Positions 24,789 to 32,233 of a DNA stretch of 64,000 bases are shown one piece after another (position 1 is the first letter of the stretch; each line of letters opens with the position of its first letter). The translations under genes and the position numbers were made by a program. The stretch lies in the NCBI GenBank assembly GCA_022841345.1, contig JALHRR010000026.1, positions 1 to 64,000 of the forward strand, in the 5' to 3' direction. A model generated the notes under the pieces. The model did no database searches. It was not told the origin of the DNA and was given only the letters and a program-made list of their open reading frames with translations. This DNA is from Saprospiraceae bacterium. GTDB taxonomy: Bacteria; Bacteroidota; Bacteroidia; Chitinophagales; Saprospiraceae.

Positions 24789-27200
24789 CTACATTCTCCG
24801 CTTCTCATCATCAGCCCCGGTATCGCGGCGCATACGGCCGGTCTGTCCCTTGCCAAATTTGTAGCTGAAGCCCAGATTGATCACACGGGTATCGCGGGTG
24901 GCAGTCCAGTCTTCTCTGACAGTTGCCCACTCAGTGAGTCCACTGGGGAAAGCATTCCAGAAAATATCTGTGAAATTGAATGTGAGCGTACCTTGTTTTT
25001 TCAGAATAGATTTTTGAAATCCTATGGAGAAATTAGAGTTTGGCCGGATGATCGTGACGGCATGAAGATTTCTGTGGTTGTATTGAAAACTGCATTCCAT
25101 GGTCAGTCCTTCCACGATATTGAAAGTGTTTTGAGTATTAAAATGGAAAGATGGTGCGCCCTGATTGATCTGGAAATCATTGACAGTTCCTTTGTATTTG
25201 GGCAGGAAGCTCAGGAAGGTGGTATTTGTACGCCACCACTTCAAAAGCTTCTTTGAATAAGTCAGATTAAGGCTGAAATAATCCATTTGGCCCAGATTTA
25301 CTACTGTTTGGTTAGTGTTTTGAGTGACTGCATCCTGGATAAGGACATCCAGAATATTATTGATTGTGTGGTGGTAATTAAAATTGACAAAGACTTCATT
25401 GGCAAATGAGTATCCAAGCTCTGTTACGTAGGTCAATTGTGGTTGCAAAAATGGATTGCCTTCGCTGAAGGTATTAGCGTCTATCAAGCGACGAAAAGGA
25501 TTCATCTGCTCATAATGAGGCCGGTCAATTCTTCTGCCGGCATTCACATTGAGGCGATGTTTTTCTGTAATTTCGTACTCCACATATGCTGTTGGGAATA
25601 TCTGTGCATAATTGCGGTCAAAGGTCTGTCCGGTCAGGACTTGAGTTCCCTTTGCCAGAGTGTGTTCAGCCCTGAGTCCCGCCTGAAGACTGAATTTGCT
25701 GATCTTCTTGTTGAAATTAATATATGCAGCATTGATATTTTCTGAATACAAGAAGTGGCTGCTTCTCAGGCTGTCGAAAACCTCTATCCCATCTACCCGC
25801 TGAAAAAACTGCATATTCTTGTCTGAATCCACATAACTGGATTTGACACCGGCTTCAAAATTCAAATCTTTACCCAGTGGTTTGCTATAATCTGCTTTCA
25901 TAGAATATAGCTGTAAATCCCCTATTGGTCTGTTGACCAAATAAGTTGTTTCCCGATCGCCAGTGATACCATCTGTGTATATAGAGGTGAATAATTGGTA
26001 AGTTGAGTTCCAATACTTTCCATAATCAAGGTGTACAGTCAGGTCCTGGCCCAGACTATCAAACTTATGCTGAATTTGTATATTCCCTTCTGCATTGTAA
26101 TACTTGTCCTGTGATCGGTTGGTAAAATCAAAGCTTCCTACCGGTGTATCATTTGGTCCTGTAACTGTGGAAACATTATCCGCTGACGGATTGAAAAGAT
26201 TGGCCACTCCGGCGCCTAAAAAAGAGATAGTTGTTTTGGGAGAGAGATAATAATCCAATCCGACTCTGGGACTGTAAAACCTGAATGGAAAAACGATATA
26301 GTTGTTGTTTTGAAAGCGGCTGATGACCTCATCTCCCTCATAAAATTTCCGGTCAATTACCAAATGATTAAAGCCTTTTCTATTGGCATAACTCAACTGA
26401 GTGAAGAAATTGATTTTATCTCTTTTGTAACTAAAATTCAGTGAAGCATTGTACTTTGCATAGACACCCTGACCAAATGTGCCGCTGATATTTCCATTGT
26501 ATCCTTCCTGCCTGTTCTTTTTTGTTATAATATTGATGATACCTGCATTACCTGCTGCATCCCATTTGGCCGAGGGATTTGTGATTAATTCTATTTTCTG
26601 AATATTAGAAGAGGGCATTCCTCTCATCCAGTTCGCCAAATCCTGACCAGCGAGTGTAGAGGGTTTTCCATCAATCATTATAACGACACCCTGTTTTCCT
26701 CTCAAAGCGATGCGAGCGTCCTGGTCCACCATGACGCCGGGCAGTTTTTCCATCACTTCCAGCAAGGATGATCCTGTCTGAATGATGCTGTTTTCAATAT
26801 TCACCACTGTCTTATCTGCCTGATGCTCTATGAATGGTTTTTCTGCCACAATATTAACAGCTTGTAATTCCTTGGCATCCTGAATTAACTGAAGTGTACC
26901 AAGGTTTTTGATGCCCTTAACATCATTGATAACAATCTCAGTTTGATATGGCTTATATCCCAGGTATTCTGCCTGAAGCAAATAATTCCCGGGTTGAACT
27001 CCAGTAAACAGAAAGTTTCCGGATTCATTTGTCATTTCAACTTTATACACCGTGCTGTCAGAGGACTTCTTTAATAACACGGTGACATAGGCCAAAGCTT
27101 GTTTCTGCTCATCTGCAATTGTACCGCTAATGCCTTCTGTTTGGGTATAAGACTCAAAACAAAAAGACAAAAATATTATGATTAGAATGCCCTTATTCAT
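24789..27200 (-). CDS. TonB-dependent receptor-like outer membrane protein
   Basis: An 803-residue outer-membrane protein. A signal peptide (ending FESYTQ) is followed by a carboxypeptidase-regulatory-like beta sandwich (about 22-110, GISGTIADEQKQALAYVTVLLKK... YLLQAEYLGYKPY). A plug domain comes next (about 120-225, with LPGVMVDQDARIALRGKQGVVIMIDGKPS), then a 22-strand-type barrel ending INLGFSYKFGKG. A basic-acidic tail RMRRDTGADDEKRRM follows the last strand, as in the outer membrane beta-barrel family (OMP_b-brl_3). It is the last gene of a run led by the MarR gene at 31487, 55 bases after the serine hydrolase gene. The ligand is unknown. The neighbouring peptidases suggest peptides. Confidence 0.85.
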   Translation of the reverse strand: MNKGILIIIFLSFCFESYTQTEGISGTIADEQKQALAYVTVLLKKSSDSTVYKVEMTNESGNFLFTGVQPGNYLLQAEYLGYKPYQTEIVINDVKGIKNLGTLQLIQDAKELQAVNIVAEKPFIEHQADKTVVNIENSIIQTGSSLLEVMEKLPGVMVDQDARIALRGKQGVVIMIDGKPSTLAGQDLANWMRGMPSSNIQKIELITNPSAKWDAAGNAGIINIITKKNRQEGYNGNISGTFGQGVYAKYNASLNFSYKRDKINFFTQLSYANRKGFNHLVIDRKFYEGDEVISRFQNNNYIVFPFRFYSPRVGLDYYLSPKTTISFLGAGVANLFNPSADNVSTVTGPNDTPVGSFDFTNRSQDKYYNAEGNIQIQHKFDSLGQDLTVHLDYGKYWNSTYQLFTSIYTDGITGDRETTYLVNRPIGDLQLYSMKADYSKPLGKDLNFEAGVKSSYVDSDKNMQFFQRVDGIEVFDSLRSSHFLYSENINAAYINFNKKISKFSLQAGLRAEHTLAKGTQVLTGQTFDRNYAQIFPTAYVEYEITEKHRLNVNAGRRIDRPHYEQMNPFRRLIDANTFSEGNPFLQPQLTYVTELGYSFANEVFVNFNYHHTINNILDVLIQDAVTQNTNQTVVNLGQMDYFSLNLTYSKKLLKWWRTNTTFLSFLPKYKGTVNDFQINQGAPSFHFNTQNTFNIVEGLTMECSFQYNHRNLHAVTIIRPNSNFSIGFQKSILKKQGTLTFNFTDIFWNAFPSGLTEWATVREDWTATRDTRVINLGFSYKFGKGQTGRMRRDTGADDEKRRM

Positions 27201-27255
27201 ATTGTGATGTTTTAAAAATTGGTCAAATCAATTCAGCATTTCTTTTGCGTATAGA

Positions 27256-28758
27256 TTACTTTAACTTCTCAAGAGAAGCTTTTGCTCTTGGGTTTTCGGG
27301 CCGAATTTTGAGTGCTTGCTGATAGCAATGAATGGCCTCTTGCTTTTTATTGAGAGAGAGATATACATCTCCCATATCGTTCCAGGCCACCACGATTTTG
27401 GGGAATGTCTCTGTATAATATTTGTAGAGCAACAATGCTTTATCTGGTTTGGATTCTCTCATTAAAAGGTTACCAACTTCCAGCAAAATCATATCATCAT
27501 CTACTGATATGCCTTCTTTTTCCAGCTCTGTTGCGAGATTATTGACATTGGTTCTGTCCAGGATATTATAAATCTTTTCTGAAAGTTCATCTCTAAATCC
27601 GTGCTTAGCATTCAATATATCCTGTTCAATTTTTCCCTGGAAATAGAGTTGGGTAACATTGGGCAGCACCATGTTTGTATTGACAGAACTCTCATTTGTT
27701 ACCATATAAAAAACCAAACCTTCTTCAGGCAAGCGGATCATTCGGGCGTGATAAATGCCATTGCTTCCGCCATTGTCTATCATTTTGGTTCCCCTCCGGC
27801 TTTTCATGATGTTGCAACCGTATCCGAATGATGACTGTCCTGCATAGCCCTCTTCCAGCACATGGGGTGCAAACATTTTCTCAGTGCTTGCTTTTGAAAG
27901 AATGGTATTATTGCTGATTGCATTGATCCAAATCAACCACTCATCATTTGATATTTCCAATCCCCCGTTTGCCTTTAAATTCCAGTAAGGTCCACCACCG
28001 GCTCTTTTAAAATATTCCTGGTGTGTGCCCCATCTGTTTCCATTTTTGTATCCTGTGGCTATGGTTACATTATTGGCGGGAGGAAAATGGTATCCAATAT
28101 TTTTAATTCCAATTGGACTGAATAAGTGCTTTTTCAAGTATGATTCATAATCCATTCCGGAAATTTGCTCAATGATGATACCCAAAATACTCATGCCTAC
28201 ATTGGTATAAATTGCCTTTTCGCCTGGCTTAAATTGCAGTTTTGAATCAAAAGCTCTTTTTAAATATGCATCCGTTTTGATAATTTCATAATCGCCTCCA
28301 TCTTCTTCAAGAAACTCCACAAAGCCTGAGGAATGCGTAAGCAACTGATGAATGGTAATCTCCGCCTTATCTGCAGGAATATTGGGAAAATATTTTTTAA
28401 GCGGGTCATTAACAGACAGCTTGCCTTGTTCTTCCAGTTTCAGGATAGCAGCTGCTGTAAAGGCTTTTGTAATACTTCCTATAGAGGCAATCGTGTTTGA
28501 AGTAAATGGTATTTTGCTTTCTTTATCTGCCCATCCATAACCCTTGTTCAATAAAGCTTTTCCATCCTTCACGATTAGCAATGCACCTGAGTAATTCCTC
28601 TCCATAGAAAGCTTAGTCAGGTATTCATCGATTAGTTTTATTCTTTCTTCATTGCTAAACCCCTGAGGACCTGGTCTTATACCGGGATTCACAGTTGACC
28701 AGAGAGTAGCACCTGACATTACTATCAGTGTGAAGGATAAGAGGATAATTTGTTTCAT
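27256..28758 (-). CDS. Serine hydrolase (class C beta-lactamase fold) with TPR tail
   Basis: A 500-residue exported hydrolase. After a signal peptide comes a beta-lactamase/DD-peptidase domain (about 40-370). It has catalytic SxxK in SITK (95-98), YxN in YTNVG (184-186) and a third motif region at DNGGSNGIYH. Four-helix TPR-like repeats occupy about 400-500 (AWNDMGDVYLSLNKKQEAIHCYQQALKIRPENP). This matches the esterase/peptidase-like members of the family more than true beta-lactamases. It lies between the DUF885 peptidase and the receptor in one co-directional run. Substrate unknown. Confidence 0.85.
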   Translation of the reverse strand: MKQIILLSFTLIVMSGATLWSTVNPGIRPGPQGFSNEERIKLIDEYLTKLSMERNYSGALLIVKDGKALLNKGYGWADKESKIPFTSNTIASIGSITKAFTAAAILKLEEQGKLSVNDPLKKYFPNIPADKAEITIHQLLTHSSGFVEFLEEDGGDYEIIKTDAYLKRAFDSKLQFKPGEKAIYTNVGMSILGIIIEQISGMDYESYLKKHLFSPIGIKNIGYHFPPANNVTIATGYKNGNRWGTHQEYFKRAGGGPYWNLKANGGLEISNDEWLIWINAISNNTILSKASTEKMFAPHVLEEGYAGQSSFGYGCNIMKSRRGTKMIDNGGSNGIYHARMIRLPEEGLVFYMVTNESSVNTNMVLPNVTQLYFQGKIEQDILNAKHGFRDELSEKIYNILDRTNVNNLATELEKEGISVDDDMILLEVGNLLMRESKPDKALLLYKYYTETFPKIVVAWNDMGDVYLSLNKKQEAIHCYQQALKIRPENPRAKASLEKLK

Positions 28759-28798
28759 TTTTAAAAATTTAAATGGTCAACTTAAATCAAGGGGTTGA

Positions 28799-30145
28799 TC
28801 ATCCTTTGTTTTTTATTTTTTGATCTAGTAGCTCATCGAAGTGTGCAGCAATGACGGGTAATGGCCGCATACCCATTTGCAAAAATGTGAGATGCATATC
28901 TGCCTGAGTGTTTGCAGGGGACTGTGCTTTTTCTTTTGCAAATAGTTCGGAAATAAATCTCGCCCCCAGCTTATAGCTGAGTGCCTGTCCAGGCCAATTG
29001 GTGACTCTGGTGATTTCCCGATCAGCAATTTCGTCTTGTCCAAAAATGTGATCTTTCCAGAATTTGTGCGCCAGTTCCTTCGACCATCCTGCATGATGTA
29101 TTCCTGCTTCCATGACCAGTCTGGCAGAGCGCACAAGATCCCATTCCAGCCACCCTACATAGCTGAAATCATCTTTCATCAATCCTAGCGCTCTGCCCTG
29201 GTACTCTACATAACAAGCCCATCCCTCAAAATTTCCGGGATATATACTTTGCTCCTGCAAAACATCAGGATTCTTCTCTGCTCTGATGCTTGATTGCAGA
29301 TGATGACCCGGTATAGCTTCATGCATATACAGCCAGTCGATCATGCGTTTATTATATCTTTCACCATAAAAGTTGTATTGAAAAACATCCTTTCCATAGG
29401 CATTCTGACTGCGGTGAAGGTAGATTCCGGGTGGTGTATGTGCACCAGCCCCGGGCCATTCCATAGGATAAACTTCGGGAATGGAGACTTCTCCTACGTA
29501 TAAATCCATGCTGCGTCTGGCTATACTGTCTACTTTTCCAAAAGCTTCATGAATCAGCTTTTTATCCGTCAAAAAGAAAGAATCATGATGGAGAAAAACA
29601 TACATTTCTTCCAGGGAAGCGAATCCATTCTTCTTTCTTATTTGATCAATTTCGCCATTGATCCTGCTCACTTCCTGCATTCCGAAAGCCATAATTTCTT
29701 CCGGGCTTATCTGAAGTGTTGTAAATTTTTGGATGAAATGAGCATACCATTTTTCTTTCTGATGAAAGTCGTACAATCCCCCGCCAGGAATCTCACGTCC
29801 TTTTGCCTCCCAGGCCAATTCAAGATTTATGCGATCCAGCTGAAACGCACATTCATAGTGCAAATGATCTAATGCTATGTTGTCATTTGCTGATAGGTTC
29901 TTTCTTGTGATTATGGATAAATCGGCGCTGAAATTGGAAAAAAATTGCTTTTGGGTTTCCAGTTTTGCCCGCTCCGGAATTCGCTGAAAGTAAGTCCTGT
30001 AATCATAGGTAAATGCCGGAATCTCCAAAGATTCAACCCCTTCAATATAGTTATTGAGGAGATTTGTCACATCCTTAGTTTGTTGCGCAGTGCAGCACAA
30101 AATCGGAAGCAATAGCCACAGAAGAAAGCAGAAAAATATTCTCAT
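28799..30145 (-). CDS. DUF885 family metallopeptidase-like protein
   Basis: A 448-residue exported protein with a signal peptide (MRIFFCFLLWLLLPILCCTAQ). The DUF885 hallmark HEAIPGHHLQ (about 272-281) includes an HExxxGHH metal-binding arrangement, with EGWACYVEYQGRALGL following as the second conserved block. DUF885 proteins are predicted zinc carboxypeptidase-like enzymes. The length is somewhat shorter than the typical 550-600. Its start overlaps the stop of the PDZ-hydrolase gene by 4 bases, so the two are translated together. Confidence 0.85.
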   Translation of the reverse strand: MRIFFCFLLWLLLPILCCTAQQTKDVTNLLNNYIEGVESLEIPAFTYDYRTYFQRIPERAKLETQKQFFSNFSADLSIITRKNLSANDNIALDHLHYECAFQLDRINLELAWEAKGREIPGGGLYDFHQKEKWYAHFIQKFTTLQISPEEIMAFGMQEVSRINGEIDQIRKKNGFASLEEMYVFLHHDSFFLTDKKLIHEAFGKVDSIARRSMDLYVGEVSIPEVYPMEWPGAGAHTPPGIYLHRSQNAYGKDVFQYNFYGERYNKRMIDWLYMHEAIPGHHLQSSIRAEKNPDVLQEQSIYPGNFEGWACYVEYQGRALGLMKDDFSYVGWLEWDLVRSARLVMEAGIHHAGWSKELAHKFWKDHIFGQDEIADREITRVTNWPGQALSYKLGARFISELFAKEKAQSPANTQADMHLTFLQMGMRPLPVIAAHFDELLDQKIKNKG

Positions 30146-31476
30146 GATTGCGCTTTTTTCAACCAGTTTAGGACAATTTGAGAAACTCCGGTTTGGTATG
30201 GACCGGGATTGGTGCGTGCTTCCTGAAAGCTCGATGTAATATTCATCCCATGATCTGCCTGAGGTACGATTATGAAATCAGCCGAACCCTTTTTATAATA
30301 GTCCACGGTTTTTTTGAGAATCTCATGGTCTTCTCTGGAGGCGATATAATCATTTTCTCCCCAGAGCAAAAGAGCTTTCCCTTTGTAAGTACTCCATAAT
30401 TCAGGGTAATTGAATGCATATAATTCATCGTTGTAAGCTCTGGATCTCAGATCTAAAACGGAGAGGTATTCACGACAAGCCGGGTTTTTCAAAGATGCCT
30501 GATCCGTGGTCAATTTATCTGCAAAATAGTAAGCGCTGCAGGCACAAAATTCTTTTATCAAATCATCTGTTTCTACCGGATTCATATCAAATGCTGCAGC
30601 AATGGTCCTTCTGGTTTTAGCCAGATACTCAATGAAATTTGAGCCTATTGTTCCGTAAGCTATGATTCCTTTAAGCTTCGTTTGCTGACTAATGAGCGGA
30701 GCAAAAACACCTCCCATGCTATGACCGATTACATAGACTGCATTCGAATCTACATCTGCTCTGTTTTTAAGAGATCGAATGGAAGCTACGTAACTATTGC
30801 TTTCTTCCAGGAAACTCAATTCTTCACAGGGCTTACTGTTTCCTGCATTATCTCCCATTCCCGGCTTTTCAAGTCGTGCACAAATAAATCCGGATCTGCT
30901 GAGATGATTAAGCAACTGAATTTCACTCCTGCTGGTATCAAATGGAGTGTCCAAAGAATAACATCCTATTCCACCTATAAATACAATAAGCGGCTTTTTT
31001 CCGCTTGATTTTGCAGGCTTGCTCAGGACTATTCTCTGAGGACCCACAGGGGAGCTTGCCGATGTATATTCCATTGAAATATCTTCATATTTTTCTTCCG
31101 GAAAGGAAGAGAAAATTGCATTTCCTTTGATTGTTTTCTTATCCCGGATCAGTTCAAATGTAAATTTGCTGGCTGCTTTTTGTCCAGACAAAACCGCGAA
31201 TACCTCATCGGTGCCCGCCACTGACTTCTCCTGTAATTTGATCAAAACATCTCCCCTTTGCCAACCGGCATTAGAGGCAGTTGATTGTGCAAATACTTCA
31301 GAAACCAGAACTCCTGAAGGATTATCAATCCCCATGATGCGTTTGGCATCTTCAGTTAAGGGTTCCATCTGTATCCCCAGAAATACACGTCTGGGCAATG
31401 TCTGTGATATCAATGATTCTGTCAATAAAATCATAAGCAATACAAGGGTATTGCCTTTGAGAAGACCATATTTCAT
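30142..31476 (-). CDS. PDZ domain fused to alpha/beta hydrolase
   Basis: A 444-residue exported protein. A signal peptide (ending LISQ) precedes a PDZ domain (about 30-120, with VFLGIQMEPL, GVLVSEVFAQSTASNAGWQRGDVLIKLQ). An alpha/beta hydrolase domain follows (about 150-440) with nucleophile elbow GHSMGG (Ser about 252), Asp in LLWGENDYIASRED and catalytic His in QADHGMN. The PDZ may position the hydrolase on protein or peptide C-termini. It sits 10 bases after the MarR gene and overlaps the DUF885 gene by 4 bases. Confidence 0.8.
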   Translation of the reverse strand: MKYGLLKGNTLVLLMILLTESLISQTLPRRVFLGIQMEPLTEDAKRIMGIDNPSGVLVSEVFAQSTASNAGWQRGDVLIKLQEKSVAGTDEVFAVLSGQKAASKFTFELIRDKKTIKGNAIFSSFPEEKYEDISMEYTSASSPVGPQRIVLSKPAKSSGKKPLIVFIGGIGCYSLDTPFDTSRSEIQLLNHLSRSGFICARLEKPGMGDNAGNSKPCEELSFLEESNSYVASIRSLKNRADVDSNAVYVIGHSMGGVFAPLISQQTKLKGIIAYGTIGSNFIEYLAKTRRTIAAAFDMNPVETDDLIKEFCACSAYYFADKLTTDQASLKNPACREYLSVLDLRSRAYNDELYAFNYPELWSTYKGKALLLWGENDYIASREDHEILKKTVDYYKKGSADFIIVPQADHGMNITSSFQEARTNPGPYQTGVSQIVLNWLKKAQS

Positions 31477-31486
31477 AATGAATATT

Positions 31487-31924
31487 TTAAGCGTTGTCTT
31501 TGCTGTTTAGGGCAATGGTTTTCATCACTTTTTCAGCAATCAGGAGTTCCTGTTCGCTGATTCCGTTCAAGGCTGCTTTTCTGTATGACAATACAATAGG
31601 AGTGATATGCTGAATCAATTCATGACCGGCCGGAGTGATACTGAGCTCTATTTGCCTTTTGTCAGTTGCATGTGCAACACGACTAATGTATCCGCTCTCC
31701 TCCAGTGCCTGAATCATCCTTGTGATGGAGGCCTTGTCTTTAAATACCCTATCTGCAATAGCGATCTGGTTGAGACTTGGCTCATCATGTAAGGTTTTCA
31801 ACAACAACCACTGATCCACTGTGATCTGAAAGCTGTTTTTTCTCAATTGACTCTGGGCAAACTGTCTGTAGGATTTGATGGCTTTCTCCAAATGATAGAA
31901 AAATACTTTTTCCAACTTTTCCAT
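31487..31924 (-). CDS. MarR-family transcriptional regulator
   Basis: A 145-residue winged-helix regulator starting MEKLEKVFFYHLEKA. The MarR core is visible: LTPAQ-like region replaced by QITVDQWLLLKTL, then recognition helix region NQIAIADRVFKDKASITRMIQALEESGYISRV, wing ATDKRQIELSITPAGHELI and a C-terminal dimerisation helix. The longer frame from 31957 would begin inside the promoter, so 31924 is used. It heads the run of hydrolase genes and its own promoter carries a perfect palindrome, suggesting autoregulation and control by a small ligand. Confidence 0.85.
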   Translation of the reverse strand: MEKLEKVFFYHLEKAIKSYRQFAQSQLRKNSFQITVDQWLLLKTLHDEPSLNQIAIADRVFKDKASITRMIQALEESGYISRVAHATDKRQIELSITPAGHELIQHITPIVLSYRKAALNGISEQELLIAEKVMKTIALNSKDNA

Positions 31925-31928
31925 AGGA

Positions 31929-31958
31929 CAAATATAAATCATTGGTTGATATATCAAC
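31929..31958 (-). promoter_or_regulatory. MarR-gene promoter with palindromic operator
   Basis: On the minus strand, TTG (31957-31955), 18 bases, then TATATTTG (31936-31929), a textbook Bacteroidota promoter. A perfect 14-base palindrome GTTGATATATCAAC (31945-31958) covers the -33 element and part of the spacer, where a bound MarR dimer would block RNA polymerase. The -7 box ends only 5 bases before the start codon, so the message would be leaderless or nearly so. Confidence 0.7.
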
Positions 31959-32233
31959 TATATTTTTCGACAGAAATGTTTCTATCTCTGATGGAAGTCA
32001 ATTATTCAAGATTCTTTTGGTCTTGCTAATTTATTAGCAAGCTCCTTACTCTGTTGCCACTTTATAGTTCAATAAGCCTCTCAACAAGCTCATGTACGCT
32101 GCCAATAAATTGACAGAACCTATTTCAGCCCCGAAGTATAGATGCCAAAACATTGTCTCAACTTTGATGGTTTGTATGGGGATTTTAACCCGATAAAAGT
32201 TAATTTTGCGCCACATTTAAATAAAGCCATCTA
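31959..32233. other. Divergent gap between MarR gene and gcvP
   Basis: Contains the second palindrome at 32022-32041, and near gcvP the plus-strand -7 box TAATTTTG (32201-32208), 25 bases before the gcvP ATG. No glycine riboswitch-like structure was recognised. Confidence 0.5.
32022..32041. promoter_or_regulatory. Second palindrome upstream of the MarR gene
   Basis: CTTGCTAATTTATTAGCAAG is a perfect inverted repeat with 9-base arms and a 2-base centre, about 100 bases upstream of the MarR start. The TTAGCAA half-site resembles known SlyA/MarR half-sites. It may be an auxiliary operator or serve the divergent gcvP side. Confidence 0.4.
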
